43,385 nucleotides of DNA from Rhodothermales bacterium (GCA_014879465.1 JACSSA010000106.1:1-43385); one strand, 5' to 3'; shown: positions 23,958-32,634, numbered from the stretch's first letter. Numbers and translations: made by a program. Notes: generated from the letters alone by a model not told the origin.

Positions 23958-24932
23958 ATGTCTACGTCTGCCTCTTCGCGCAAAGGAGCCGCCCTTGGCC
24001 GGGGTCTTGGCGCGCTGCTCTCCGCCCCTTCCAGCGCTGCCGATGCGCCCGAAGGCGGCGACGTGCGCCCGCCGTCGTCGCTCTACCAGTTTGAGGATCG
24101 CGTGCGGTTTCTCGGACGGGTGGCGGAGCTGGAAATCGACCAGATTCGCCCCAACCCGTACCAGCCGCGCAAGCACTTCGACGAAACGGCGCTCGAAGAA
24201 CTGGCCGCGTCCATCCGCCAACTCGGCATCATCCAGCCCGTCACGGTGCGGGCGATGGGGTCGGGACGGTTCGAGATCATCTCGGGCGAGCGGCGTCTTC
24301 GGGCCAGCCGCCGCGCCGGGCTGAAGCGCATCCCGGCGTTCGTGCGCGAGGCCGACACCGAGGCGATGCTGGAGATGGCGATCGTGGAGAACGTGCAGCG
24401 CGAGGCGCTCAACCCGATCGAGGTGGCGCTCGGCTACCAGCGGCTGATCGAAGAGTGCGGCCTCAACCAAGAAGCCGTGGCGGCGAAGGTGGGCAAGAAC
24501 CGCACGACCGTCACCAACTTCCTCCGCTTGCTCCGGCTTCCGCCGCGTGTGCAGGCGGCGCTGCGCGACGGCACGCTCTCGGCCGGCCACGCCCGCGCCC
24601 TCGTGGCCCTCGAAGACGCCGAGGCACAGGTGCGCATTATGGTGAAGGCCGTGGACGAAGGCCTGTCGGTGCGCGACGTGGAAGACCTCGTCCGGCAGGC
24701 CAAGGACAAACCCGCCGCCTCCGAGGCTCCCGAAGCGTCCGCGCCGGTCAAGCCCGCGCCCAACCGCGACGACCTCGTGCTCCAGCAGTTCGCCGACCGT
24801 CTCCGCAGCCGCCTCGCCACGCAGGTGGCCATCAAGCACAAAGGGCCGCAGGGCGGACGCATCGAGATTGCCTACTACTCAAACGACGACCTCGAACGCC
24901 TCCTCGGTGCCCTCGGTGCGCTGGAAGGGTGA
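23958..24932 (+). CDS. parB: ParB/Spo0J partition protein
   Basis: It binds parS centromere sites and clamps DNA as a CTPase. The 324 residues begin with the ParA-stimulating basic stretch SSRKGAALGRGLGALL. The CTP-binding domain follows, with IRPNPYQPRKHFDE, ISGERRLRASRRAG and MAIVENVQREALNPIE. Next are the HTH region (AAKVGKNRTTVTNFLRLLRL, LSAGHARALVALED) and a C-terminal dimerisation segment. It is co-transcribed with parA. I found no clear parS site by eye in the window. Confidence 0.96.
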   Translation: MSTSASSRKGAALGRGLGALLSAPSSAADAPEGGDVRPPSSLYQFEDRVRFLGRVAELEIDQIRPNPYQPRKHFDETALEELAASIRQLGIIQPVTVRAMGSGRFEIISGERRLRASRRAGLKRIPAFVREADTEAMLEMAIVENVQREALNPIEVALGYQRLIEECGLNQEAVAAKVGKNRTTVTNFLRLLRLPPRVQAALRDGTLSAGHARALVALEDAEAQVRIMVKAVDEGLSVRDVEDLVRQAKDKPAASEAPEASAPVKPAPNRDDLVLQQFADRLRSRLATQVAIKHKGPQGGRIEIAYYSNDDLERLLGALGALEG

Positions 24933-24977
24933 GACAAGCGTTTGAGGTGCGAAGGTTGAAGCGCCAAGATCGCACGC

Positions 24978-25019
24978 AAAAAGGGCCAAACGAAGGAAGC
25001 GACTCCTCGTTTGGCCCTT
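24978..25019 (-). terminator. terminator between parB and the cyclophilin gene
   Basis: AAGGGCCAAACGA and TCGTTTGGCCCTT form a 13-bp stem. On the minus strand the stem runs into TTTTT (24978-24982), so it terminates the cyclophilin transcript; the hairpin may also protect the parAB message arriving from the other side. Confidence 0.85.
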
Positions 25020-25045
25020 GACGTTTCGCCCTTCGGACGCGCGTC

Positions 25046-25522
25046 TTACGCGATCTCGATGGCGGTGATCGTGTCGCCTTGGCGGATGGCGTTGACCACG
25101 TCCTGCCCGGCGGTCACCTTGCCGAACACCGTGTGGCGTCCGTTCAGGTGCGGCTGCGGGCCGTGGGTGATGAAGAACTGCGAGCCGTTGGTGTTCGGCC
25201 CGGCGTTGGCCATCGAGAGGACGCCCGTCTCGTGCGTGAGCGGGTTCATGTGGAACTCGTCGGCGAACGTGTAGCCCGGCCCGCCGCGCCCGGTGGCGGT
25301 CGGGTCGCCGCCTTGGATCATGAAGTTGGAAATGACGCGGTGGAACGTCGTGCCGTCGTAGAAGCCGTCGGTCGCGAGGGAGACGAAGTTGTTGACGGTG
25401 TTGGGCGCGTACTGGGGGAACAGGTCGAGCACAATATCGCCCTTGGACGTGTGCATTGTGGCGCGGTACGTCTTCGTCGGGTCGATCTGCATTGCCGGAG
25501 CGGCGGGGTAGGACTTGGCCAT
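25046..25522 (-). CDS. peptidyl-prolyl cis-trans isomerase, cyclophilin type
   Basis: It catalyses proline isomerisation in folding proteins. The 158 residues are a compact cyclophilin: [16 protein letters not shown], the active-site [21 protein letters not shown], the substrate groove [17 protein letters not shown] and the VFGKV strand. ATG 25522 ([14 protein letters not shown]) gives no signal peptide, so it should be cytoplasmic. It has its own terminator. A longer frame in front overlaps the next gene and is not meaningful. Confidence 0.94.
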   Translation of the reverse strand: MAKSYPAAPAMQIDPTKTYRATMHTSKGDIVLDLFPQYAPNTVNNFVSLATDGFYDGTTFHRVISNFMIQGGDPTATGRGGPGYTFADEFHMNPLTHETGVLSMANAGPNTNGSQFFITHGPQPHLNGRHTVFGKVTAGQDVVNAIRQGDTITAIEIA

Positions 25523-25612
25523 AGGAGTGCGGGTAGGGGGTGATGGAGCAGCATACGCCGAAAGCCCGCGCCGGTGCCGCAACCGGCCGGTGACACTTGG
25601 GCGAAGGCGCGG

Positions 25613-25636
25613 CCCAGTCGTGCATGCAAGACTGGG
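25613..25636. repeat. hairpin after the cardiolipin synthase gene
   Basis: CCCAGTC and GACTGGG pair across a 10-base loop, 8 bases after the stop at 25645. There is no T-tract on the minus strand, so its role as a terminator is uncertain. Confidence 0.35.
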
Positions 25637-25644
25637 AACGCCGT

Positions 25645-27075
25645 TTACAAGACCGGCCCCAGCGTAGCGACGACGTTGTTGAAGATCCGTCGGGGCGCGG
25701 GAACGGCCCGAACCGCGTCGAGGGAGACGGGGGTGGAGCGGGCGAGGTAGGACGCCTGCCGCTCGCGAACGGCGCGGGTAACGGCCTCGTCCTGCACCAA
25801 GAGGTTGTTCTCGTAGTTCAGGTCGAAGCTGCGCAGGTCGAGGTTGGAGGAGCCGACCAGGCACACCGTGCCGTCTACGGTGAGGGATTTGGCGTGGAGC
25901 AGGCCGCCCTGAAACTCGTGGATGGTGCAGCCGGCCTCCAGCAGCTGGCGGTAGTAGCTGTGGCTGGCCGCTGCCACAATCCAGCTGTCGTTGCGGGCAG
26001 GGAAGATCAGCGTCACCTGCACGCCGCGCCACGCGGCGGCGGTGAGCGCCCCCAACAGCAGCGCGTCGGGGACGAAGTACGGCGTGGTGATGACGACTTC
26101 GCGCCGGGCGCAGCTCAGCAGCGTGGCCACGAGCTGCGGTGTGGCTCCGCCTCGCCCGGTCGGGCCGTCGCCCATCACCTGCGCGCACACGTTGCCTTGG
26201 GGCGGTACGGTCGCAATGCGAAAATCCTCGAAGGGCTGGTTGGTGGCCTGCATCCAGTCGCTGGCAAAAAGCAGCGCGTTTTGCGTCACCACCGGGCCGG
26301 TCACACGCAGCATCACGTCCACCCACGGCGCAAACCGCGGTTTGGTGCGGAACTCCGGGTCGGCCATGTTGCGGCTTCCGCAGTAGGTGATCTGCCCATC
26401 AATCACCACGATTTTGCGGTGGTTGCGCAGGTCGATCCGGCTGAACAGGAGGGTGTTCAGGACGTTCGAGAAGGGCAAGGCAATGGCGGTTTGCACGCCC
26501 GCCTCGCGCATCCTCGTCCATAGCGGCGAGTGGACGAAAGCCCGCGACCCCATCCCATCGGCCAAGGCCCGGCATGTTACGCCCCGCTGCGCGGCGTGCA
26601 TGAGCGCCTCGGCCACCGCCGTACCGGTGCCGTCATCCAACCAGATGTAGGTGAGCACATGCACATGGTCGGTGGCCGCGTCGATATCGGCAACGAGGCG
26701 GCGGACGGTCTCGTCGGCGTCGGCCATCAACTCGACGGTGTTGCCGTCGGTCGGCTGGAAGCCGTTGATCGACGTGGCATAGCGGAACGCGGGCGCGAAG
26801 TCGGGGTGAATCAACGCCTCGACGGTATCGCGCGGGGTCTTGTACCGAGCGGCCTTGGCCCGGATGGTGGCCACAATCTGCGCATGGCGCATGGTGGCGC
26901 GGCGATTCAGTTTGTTGCGGCCCAGAAAATAGTAGAGCACGGCCCCGACATACGGAACCAGCACCACCACCACGAACCACGCCATGCGGGCTTGCGGGGA
27001 GTACGTGTCGCGCAAGAAGATGTGCACCGACATCGCGGCGACCACAGCGACGTACAGCAGCAGGAACAGGTTCAC
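25645..27075 (-). CDS. cls: cardiolipin synthase, phospholipase D family
   Basis: It makes cardiolipin from phosphatidylglycerol at the membrane. The 476 residues have two N-terminal transmembrane helices ([17 protein letters not shown] and [20 protein letters not shown]) and two HKD motifs: [19 protein letters not shown] and [20 protein letters not shown]. The start is GTG at 27075, and it reads (M)NLFLLLYVA. It sits between cyclophilin and the DUF6503-like gene on the same strand, 66 bases after the latter. Confidence 0.94.
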   Translation of the reverse strand: MNLFLLLYVAVVAAMSVHIFLRDTYSPQARMAWFVVVVLVPYVGAVLYYFLGRNKLNRRATMRHAQIVATIRAKAARYKTPRDTVEALIHPDFAPAFRYATSINGFQPTDGNTVELMADADETVRRLVADIDAATDHVHVLTYIWLDDGTGTAVAEALMHAAQRGVTCRALADGMGSRAFVHSPLWTRMREAGVQTAIALPFSNVLNTLLFSRIDLRNHRKIVVIDGQITYCGSRNMADPEFRTKPRFAPWVDVMLRVTGPVVTQNALLFASDWMQATNQPFEDFRIATVPPQGNVCAQVMGDGPTGRGGATPQLVATLLSCARREVVITTPYFVPDALLLGALTAAAWRGVQVTLIFPARNDSWIVAAASHSYYRQLLEAGCTIHEFQGGLLHAKSLTVDGTVCLVGSSNLDLRSFDLNYENNLLVQDEAVTRAVRERQASYLARSTPVSLDAVRAVPAPRRIFNNVVATLGPVL

Positions 27076-27141
27076 GGCGCGGAGGAGAGAAGGGTGTAGT
27101 TCCTCGGGCTAAACGACGGCGCGGTGCAGGCGGCGTTTCGG

Positions 27142-28170
27142 TCAGTCCACCTCGCACGCACCCTGGGCTTGCCAGTACTCAGGCGGGAATTGCCGAGTCG
27201 TTTGGTGGGTGTTTGTGACGGCGAGGATGAATGGATGTCCCTCGGAAAAAAGATCGCGGTCGAACGCGATGTCGGGCAGGCGCTGCATCGTGGCCGCGCC
27301 GAGGCGCTGCGGGTACGTCTCGATGCGGTCGCCGAGCGTGGTGTCGGTGTAGGCTTCGTAATCGTTGAGCCATAGGAGCGCGTGCGTATCGCCGTTTTTG
27401 ACTTCGTGGATGCGAGACACGCGGCGGAAACGCGTTCCGCCGTCGCCGGTGTGGAAGCGGTAGGCGAGGGCGCGGAGCCGTCCGGAGTTGGCCTCGAACC
27501 AGTAGACGAACCGGTCGTCGTGGTCGCGGCCGCCGCCGTCTTGGTCGAACGTCACCTCGACGGTGTGGTGCATGCGGCCGTCGAATCCCGCATCGTCCAG
27601 TCGTTTGAGCCGCACCGCCGGATCGTTCAGGTTGTACGGCAGCAGGGCGAAGTAAACGACGGAGTTGAGCTGTGTCTCGGCGGCCCGCACGATGGCGGCG
27701 GCGTTGGCGCGGACGCTGTCGCGCAGCGGGGCGATTTCGGCGTCGAAGTCGTGGAAGGTGATGTAGCTGAGGGACGGAGGCGCGTTTAGCGGGTCGCCAC
27801 GCAGGATCCGTCGGTAGGCCTCAAAGGCGAACGTGTCTACCACAAGCCCGTCGTTTGTCAGGCGGGCCAGTTCGCGGAAGGGGGCGTCGCCTATGGTGTC
27901 CAGCGGAACCGGCCCGCCTTGATCGGTCGAGAAGCCGAGGTCTACGGCGGGATACATGCGATAGGCGAAGCGTCTACCCTGTCGGGCGGCAACGTAGGCC
28001 GTTCCGCGAAAGCTAAACGCTACGCATGCCTCGTCCAGTTCGGCTACGCCGTGGACGCGGCGGGCGCGGTTGACGATCTCACGGGCCGACGGCTCCGGGG
28101 AGACGAGTGCGGCGGCGGTCACGACGGCCACGAGCGCGGCGGCGGCAAACGCGGGGCGGGCAAGGGACAT
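27142..28170 (-). CDS. DUF6503-like exported protein
   Basis: The 342-residue protein starts at ATG 28170 (MSLARPAFAAAALVAVVTAA) with an N-terminal hydrophobic segment, either an anchor or a signal peptide. The pattern ARRVHGVAELDEACVAFSFRG and VVYFALLPYNLNDPAV, and YWFEANSGRLRALAYRF, match exported Bacteroidota proteins of the DUF6503 type that resemble LolA-like or lipid-handling folds. No catalytic residues are recognised, and function is unknown. A broken SEC-C gene lies upstream. Its pairing with cardiolipin synthase is compatible with an envelope role, but that is inference. Confidence 0.7.
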   Translation of the reverse strand: MSLARPAFAAAALVAVVTAAALVSPEPSAREIVNRARRVHGVAELDEACVAFSFRGTAYVAARQGRRFAYRMYPAVDLGFSTDQGGPVPLDTIGDAPFRELARLTNDGLVVDTFAFEAYRRILRGDPLNAPPSLSYITFHDFDAEIAPLRDSVRANAAAIVRAAETQLNSVVYFALLPYNLNDPAVRLKRLDDAGFDGRMHHTVEVTFDQDGGGRDHDDRFVYWFEANSGRLRALAYRFHTGDGGTRFRRVSRIHEVKNGDTHALLWLNDYEAYTDTTLGDRIETYPQRLGAATMQRLPDIAFDRDLFSEGHPFILAVTNTHQTTRQFPPEYWQAQGACEVD

Positions 28171-28256
28171 CGTTGTGCGGCGGGTAGATGCCGCAAACTA
28201 CGCCCTCGCACCGCGCCCGTCCGCATCACCCGAGGCGGGGCGATCCGTCGACGTCT

Positions 28257-28529
28257 CTAAAAGTAGCAGGCGCGCAGCGCTCCATCGAAACCGGCCCGTT
28301 TCGAGGCAGCAGCGTTTGAACCGCCGCCCGGAGCCGCAAGGGCATGGGTCGTTGCGGCCCAGTTTTTCGGCCAGTTCTTTGGTGCCGCGCACGACGCGGT
28401 CTCCGCGCTGGACGTGCGTTTCGGACGGGTAGCCGCGTCGTCGCTTACTCGTCGTCTCGAAAGGAGGGGGCGTCGGCGAACGGTTCGTCGGCGGGCGCGC
28501 TAAAAGCGGCGCAGGGTGGTGCGTGGCAT
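28257..28529 (-). pseudogene. SEC-C motif protein disrupted by three +1 frameshifts
   Basis: Three frames together spell one short protein. Frame 1 from ATG 28529 gives MPRTTLRRF. One base later the next frame gives [18 protein letters not shown]. One base later comes [18 protein letters not shown] through the zinc-binding [20 protein letters not shown]. One base later [12 protein letters not shown] is followed by a stop at 28257. Each join needs removal of a single T: TTTT near 28502-28505, GAGTAAG near 28445, GGTTTCG near 28300. The restored protein of about 90 residues matches the usual small SEC-C layout. Either the gene is decayed or the assembly has three errors. An uninterrupted frame covering only the SEC-C part is the alternative reading. 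Confidence 0.68.
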
Positions 28530-28636
28530 GGCGACCTCCACGGTTGGATGAAGCGCCCAACCTACCGCAGCGCAAGACGTCGTGCGGTGAAGACACCGTC
28601 GATTGCAGGTTCGTTCGCTCGTGGGTGCCGGGCGGC

Positions 28637-28663
28637 GTGCGTTTCAGACGGGTAGCCGCCTCC
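28637..28663 (-). repeat. partial second copy of the SEC-C coding segment
   Basis: The minus strand encodes GYPSETHA here and differs by a few bases from 28414-28440, where GYPSETHV is encoded in the SEC-C gene. Only about 27 bases are alike. It looks like a remnant of a duplication of the SEC-C gene. Confidence 0.45.
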
Positions 28664-28707
28664 ACGTTGGGTCTTCAAGTCAGAGACAGCCTACTCCTTA
28701 CACACGC

Positions 28708-28750
28708 ACAGCCCGCCGGGCCTCTCAGGGATGAGGTCTCGGCAGGCTGT
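28708..28750 (-). terminator. imperfect hairpin after the NtrC-like gene
   Basis: ACAGCCCGCCGGGCCTCT faces AGGTCTCGGCAGGCTGT with small mismatches, 61 bases after the regulator stop at 28811. There is no clear T-tract; it is the only sizeable hairpin in the 281-base gap to the SEC-C pseudogene. Confidence 0.35.
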
Positions 28751-28810
28751 ACGTCGTTCGGGCTGCTGCCGGGGGGGCAGGGCAGGAGCCCAGAACGGGG
28801 GGGCAAGGCG

Positions 28811-30169
28811 TTACGAAACGGACCGGCCTTCAAGCTCGAAGCGTTCCATGTAGCGGTAGAGGGTGGAGCGGGTGATGCCGAGCGCCTGTGCAGCCCGCTG
28901 GATGTTGCCGTTGAACACCCGCAAGGCCTCGGCGACCGCGTCGCGCTTGACGTCTTCGAGGGGGCGGACGCCCCGGTGGGTGCGCCCGTGCGCGTCGGCG
29001 TCGTCGGGGGTGATCAGGTCGGTGACTTCGATAGCGGGACCGTCGGCAAGCAGGAGTGCCCGTTCCACCGCGTTTTTGAGCGCTTTGACGTTGCCGGGCC
29101 ACGCATGGTCGAGCACCACGCGCTTGGCAGGCGTGGAGAAGGGGCGGGGCGCGAGGTCGGGATGGCGTTCGAGGTAGCCTCGGCGGAACTGTTCGGCCAG
29201 CAGCACCGCGTCGTTGGCGCGCTCGCGCAGCGGCGGCAGCGGGATGCTCAGGTCAAACACGCGATCAACCAGCTCTTCGCGGACGAGGCCTTCGCGCACC
29301 AGCGTCTCCGCGTCGCGGGTGCTGGTGGCAATCAGCCGGGCGGTCAGCGTTTGGCGCGTGCGTCCGCCGATGCGTACAAACGACCCCTCCCGCAGAGCCG
29401 CGAGCAAGCGGTTTTGCGTTGGGCGGCCCAGTTCTGCGATCTCGTCGAGTACCAGCGTGCCTTCGGCGGCTTGTTCGAGCAGGCCGGGTTGGGGCTGATC
29501 GTCCGGCCCGCGCTCAAGGCCAAAGAGGGCGACTTCGAGGCCTTCGTCGGGGGCAACGGCGCAGGCGAGGGTCAGGAAGGGGTGGGCACGACGCGGGCCA
29601 GCGTAGTGAATCGTGCGGGCGGTCAGCTCTTTGCCCGTTCCGGGTTCGCCCGACAAGCCCACATACACCGAATCGTTCTGGATGGCTTTGTCCACGAGCA
29701 CATACACCTTTTGCATCGCGGGACTTTCGCCCAGCAGCGCGGCGTTCGTGCCGTCGTCGAAGCGTGCCCGGAGGCAGGCCAATTCTGAGCGCAGGCGGTA
29801 GCGCTCGGCCACATGTTCGGCCACGCGCTGCACCTTGTGCAGGTCGTCTTGGCCCTTGGTGATGTAGTCGTACGCGCCAAGGCGCACGGCCTCGACGGCC
29901 ACCGAGACGTCGATCTGAGCCGAAAGCACGAGGATGGCGAGGTCGGGGCGGCGCTCCCGCAGCTGACGGAGTGTTTCGAGGCCGCCTTGACCGGCCATGA
30001 TGAGGTCGAGCACGACGAGGTGGACGTCGCCATTGAGTTCGGCAAGTGCGGTCTCACCCCGGCTGAACACGTCCACGCGAAGGCTGGGGATGCGTTCAAG
30101 CTGGTAGCGAAGCACCGACGCGTAGGCGCGGTCGTCTTCCACGACGAAGCAGCGGATGGGGGCGCTCAT
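28811..30169 (-). CDS. NtrC-like response regulator lacking the GAFTGA loop
   Basis: The 452 residues hold a receiver domain (phospho-acceptor D55 in VVLDLIMAG, K105 region YITKG), an AAA+ domain with Walker A GEPGTGKE (174-181) and Walker B LVLDE (239-243), and a Fis-type helix-turn-helix (GNIQRAAQALGITRSTLYRY). Where sigma-54 activators carry GAFTGA, this protein has ALFGLERGPDDQPQPG (about 215-229). The loop that touches sigma-54 is therefore missing, so it may act by another mechanism, perhaps as a DNA-binding repressor or a sigma-70-class regulator. It starts at ATG 30169, overlapping the kinase stop by four bases, so the pair is translationally coupled. Confidence 0.9.
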   Translation of the reverse strand: MSAPIRCFVVEDDRAYASVLRYQLERIPSLRVDVFSRGETALAELNGDVHLVVLDLIMAGQGGLETLRQLRERRPDLAILVLSAQIDVSVAVEAVRLGAYDYITKGQDDLHKVQRVAEHVAERYRLRSELACLRARFDDGTNAALLGESPAMQKVYVLVDKAIQNDSVYVGLSGEPGTGKELTARTIHYAGPRRAHPFLTLACAVAPDEGLEVALFGLERGPDDQPQPGLLEQAAEGTLVLDEIAELGRPTQNRLLAALREGSFVRIGGRTRQTLTARLIATSTRDAETLVREGLVREELVDRVFDLSIPLPPLRERANDAVLLAEQFRRGYLERHPDLAPRPFSTPAKRVVLDHAWPGNVKALKNAVERALLLADGPAIEVTDLITPDDADAHGRTHRGVRPLEDVKRDAVAEALRVFNGNIQRAAQALGITRSTLYRYMERFELEGRSVS

Positions 30170-31338
30170 ACGGGTTCGGAGGGAAGGGAGGCGACGGCAA
30201 GCGTGGGGCGGGCCCAGCAGCAGCGAAAGGCCGCGCCGCCTTCGGGGGAGGGAAGGTGCACGATGCTTCCGCCCCAACTTTCGATGGTGGTGCGGCAGAA
30301 ATAGAGGCCGAGGCCCGCTGCGCCGCTCGCGCCAGGGCCGCGGCTGAAGCGGCGAAACAGCATCGGGCGAAAGGCTTCGGGTACGCCCATGCCTTCGTCC
30401 GTCACCGTGAGACAGATGCGGTGGGGCAGGGTGTTGAGGGCCATGCGGACGGTGGAGCCGGGCGGGGTGTGGCGCAGGGCATTATCGAGCAGGTTGGCAA
30501 CGACGCGTTCGAGGCGCACCCGTTCGCCTACCACCAGCGGTGCCGTAGTGGCATCGGTGTGGTCTTCGAAAAGCAGATGGACATTCTTCTGCCGGGCCGT
30601 AGCGCCAAACGAGGCCAGCATGGCTTTGACCGCCTCGCGCACATCGGGAAACGGCCCGTCGAGAGGCGCAGGCGGGCGCTGTTGCGCCAGTACCGCGTCG
30701 AGGAAGCCGCGCACATACGCTTGCATCCGGTCGACTTGGGATTGGGCGATGCTGTGCAGTTCGAGGCCGGGTTCGGCCACAAACCCGTCTTGCCGCAAGA
30801 ATTCAAGGCTGGCCCGAAGCGAGGCGAGCGGCGTACCAAGGTCGTGAAGGAGGCAGGAGATCGCGTCCTCGTGCTGCTGAAAGTCGCGGCGGAGGGCTTC
30901 GAAGGCCAAGGCTTGTTCGCGGCTCTGCTGAAGCGCGTGGCGGTAAGCGTCGAAGGGAATGGCGGGCGGGCGCAGCAGCAGCAGCGGGCCGGAATCGAGG
31001 CGGAGGGCAAGGGCTTCCAGGATCACCTCCGAGCCGTCGGGGGCGGTTTCGGTCCATACGCCCGAGGCGAGCGGTCCAGGGGCATGCCCAAGCCAGAAGT
31101 CGTCGGCGTCGGCGAGGAAGGCGTCGAGAAAAAGCGAGACGGCCCGCAAGTCGGCGCGCGTGTCGTCAAGGCCGGGCCAGAGCGTCGTAAACCACGCAGG
31201 AGTGTCTCCGGTAACGGCGAAGCGTCCCGAAGGCAACGGGCGCAGCAACGCACCGCCCAGCAGCGTGGCGATCTGGCTGGCAGAGTCCGGAAGCGGAGAT
31301 AGCGGCACGGGGAAGCGGCGGATAGCGGTGCGACCCAT
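30166..31338 (-). CDS. soluble sensor histidine kinase
   Basis: The 390 residues have no transmembrane helix. Residues 1-130 form an uncharacterised, possibly PAS-like sensor. HisKA follows with H165 in CLLHDLGTPLASLRASLEFL. HATPase_c contains the N-box VVANLLDNALRHTPPGS, the G1 box TVTDEGMGVPEAF and the G2 box GAAGLGLYFC. It should autophosphorylate and donate phosphate to the overlapping NtrC-like regulator. It lies 21 bases after the GTPase gene, so GTPase, kinase and regulator are likely one operon. The absence of membrane anchoring suggests a cytoplasmic cue or a protein partner, possibly the GTPase. Confidence 0.92.
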   Translation of the reverse strand: MGRTAIRRFPVPLSPLPDSASQIATLLGGALLRPLPSGRFAVTGDTPAWFTTLWPGLDDTRADLRAVSLFLDAFLADADDFWLGHAPGPLASGVWTETAPDGSEVILEALALRLDSGPLLLLRPPAIPFDAYRHALQQSREQALAFEALRRDFQQHEDAISCLLHDLGTPLASLRASLEFLRQDGFVAEPGLELHSIAQSQVDRMQAYVRGFLDAVLAQQRPPAPLDGPFPDVREAVKAMLASFGATARQKNVHLLFEDHTDATTAPLVVGERVRLERVVANLLDNALRHTPPGSTVRMALNTLPHRICLTVTDEGMGVPEAFRPMLFRRFSRGPGASGAAGLGLYFCRTTIESWGGSIVHLPSPEGGAAFRCCWARPTLAVASLPSEPV

Positions 31339-31359
31339 AGGAGAGCGGAAAGGCGCGTT

Positions 31360-31860
31360 TCAGACGAGATGCTGGGCGAGCCGGGTGAAAGCGTCGTCAA
31401 CACCTTCGCCGGTTCGGGCACTCGTAAGCACAAGCGCAATGTGGCCCGGGAAGGTGTCGGCGGCGTCGGGCGGTACGTCCCACTCCGTGGAGAGGTCGGC
31501 CTTGTTGAGCACTACCACATAGGGAAGTGGACCGTACGCCTCTTCGATGCGGCGGCGCAGGCCTGCGGCTTCGGTCAGCGTGGCACGGCGCGTTCCGTCG
31601 GCCACGAGCAGATAGCCAGCAGCCCCGCGAAGCCGCTCGGTTTGAAAGGTTTGGAAACGATCCTCGCCGTTGAGATCCCACACGACAAGGTCGATAGGCG
31701 CTGCGCCCACCTCCACCGTTTTGCGATCCACCTTCACGCCAATCGTCGTCAGGTAGCGCTCCGAGAACACCCCGTGGACAAACCGGCTCACCAAGCTGGT
31801 CTTGCCGACGGCCGACGCGCCGACAAGGCAGATCTTGCGAGGAAGGTGCGAAGGCAGCAT
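31360..31860 (-). CDS. Rab/Ras-like small GTPase
   Basis: The 166-residue protein is a full Ras-superfamily G domain: G1 GASAVGKTS (14-22), a Rab-like switch I (YLTTIGVKVDRKTVEV), G3 WDLNGEDRF (60-68), G4 NKAD and G5 TSARTGEG. The catalytic Gln of Ras is Glu here (NGED), as in several bacterial Rab-like proteins, so intrinsic hydrolysis may be low and a partner needed. There is no C-terminal lipidation motif. ATG 31860 gives MLPSHLPRKICLVG; an upstream ATG at 31893 would add 11 residues but would overlap the operator-like dyads. It heads the operon with the kinase and regulator. Relatives include MglA-type switches. Confidence 0.93.
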   Translation of the reverse strand: MLPSHLPRKICLVGASAVGKTSLVSRFVHGVFSERYLTTIGVKVDRKTVEVGAAPIDLVVWDLNGEDRFQTFQTERLRGAAGYLLVADGTRRATLTEAAGLRRRIEEAYGPLPYVVVLNKADLSTEWDVPPDAADTFPGHIALVLTSARTGEGVDDAFTRLAQHLV

Positions 31861-31888
31861 CGGGACGGGAGGCCGTGTTGTTTTTTGA

Positions 31889-31940
31889 TACATTCGAAAA
31901 CGAATCGCGGGCAATATACGACGTTGGATTCGTGAATGTA
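31889..31940. promoter_or_regulatory. divergent promoter region with ATTCG dyads
   Basis: Between the GTPase (minus) and the coiled-coil gene (plus), ATTCGAAAACGAAT (31892-31905) is a perfect 14-base dyad. TACATTC (31889-31895) is mirrored by GAATGTA (31934-31940), and ATTCGTGAAT (31928-31937) is a near-palindrome. A regulator, perhaps the NtrC-like protein itself, could bind here and control both arms. Confidence 0.4.
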
Positions 31941-32071
31941 CCACCCTGAGACATCTTGGTGCGAGAAAATCCTGTTTGCCTTCGCGCTGCACGGCCCGAC
32001 TTTTGCCGGGTGTACCGATGCCGGGCACTGTGCCCGATCTTTCCAGCTTTGGGCTTCTTCGAGCTGAGCTT

Positions 32072-32626
32072 ATGGACATGGACGCGCTTCTCTCCGATTC
32101 CAACGCCCCGGGGCTGCCACCGCCCCCTGTCTCCCCGACGGCCGCGCCGTCGCCCGATGCCGAGAACCTCGCCCGCATCCGAAGCATCCTCTTTGGCCAG
32201 CAGGTGGAGACGTTTGAGCACCGCTTCGCTGCGCTCGAAACCGACCTTTCTACCCGTCTCGCTGCGCTGGAACGCACGCTTGCCGACCGCGCCGATGCCC
32301 TCGGCGGGCGCCTTGACACGCTCCGCGACGACACCACCGCCCGTTTTCACGCCCAACAGGCCACCCACGACGCCGCCACCGACGCGCTCCGATCGGCCCT
32401 TTCCGACGTTGCCACAACCAACGAAGCGGCTCGTGCGGACCTGAACGCCACCTACGCCGCCCGCGCCGATGCGCAGGACGAGACGGTGCGCACGCTCTCG
32501 GCCACCGTCGACCGCCTCACCGACGGGCTGTCTCGCGACAAGGCCGACCGGGCGCTCCTCGCCGAGTTGTTCGATCATCTTGCCCAGCGGCTGCGTGGCT
32601 CGTCCGAGGCCGCCAGCGACGTCTGA
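32072..32626 (+). CDS. coiled-coil protein next to the OmpA/longin gene
   Basis: The 184-residue protein opens with a Pro/Ala-rich leader (MDMDALLSDS, then a Pro-rich run) and then becomes helical, with heptad-like Leu and Ala spacing over most of residues 40-180 (FEHRFAALETDLSTRLAALE, ALLAELFDHLAQRL). It has no signal peptide and no transmembrane segment, so it is probably cytoplasmic. The stop is 8 bases before the GTG of the next gene, giving a two-gene operon. Long coiled coils often bridge partners, so it may connect the GTPase and the longin domain of its neighbour. I chose ATG 32072; earlier starts are less likely. Confidence 0.8.
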   Translation: MDMDALLSDSNAPGLPPPPVSPTAAPSPDAENLARIRSILFGQQVETFEHRFAALETDLSTRLAALERTLADRADALGGRLDTLRDDTTARFHAQQATHDAATDALRSALSDVATTNEAARADLNATYAARADAQDETVRTLSATVDRLTDGLSRDKADRALLAELFDHLAQRLRGSSEAASDV

Positions 32627-32634
32627 TCGCGCCC

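Noticed and set aside
22773-24839. A 688-codon minus-strand frame opposite parA and parB
   Set aside because: The sense strand encodes complete ParA and ParB with all motifs; the antisense product has no recognisable domain.
22604-25045. parS centromere near parAB
   Set aside because: No match to the TGTTNCACGTGAAACA-like consensus was seen by eye in the region; sites may lie elsewhere.
28198-28665. A 155-codon gene containing the SEC-C motif
   Set aside because: The upstream half is Pro/Arg-rich and unlike the family, while neighbouring frames supply the expected N- and C-terminal parts, so a frameshifted smaller gene fits better.
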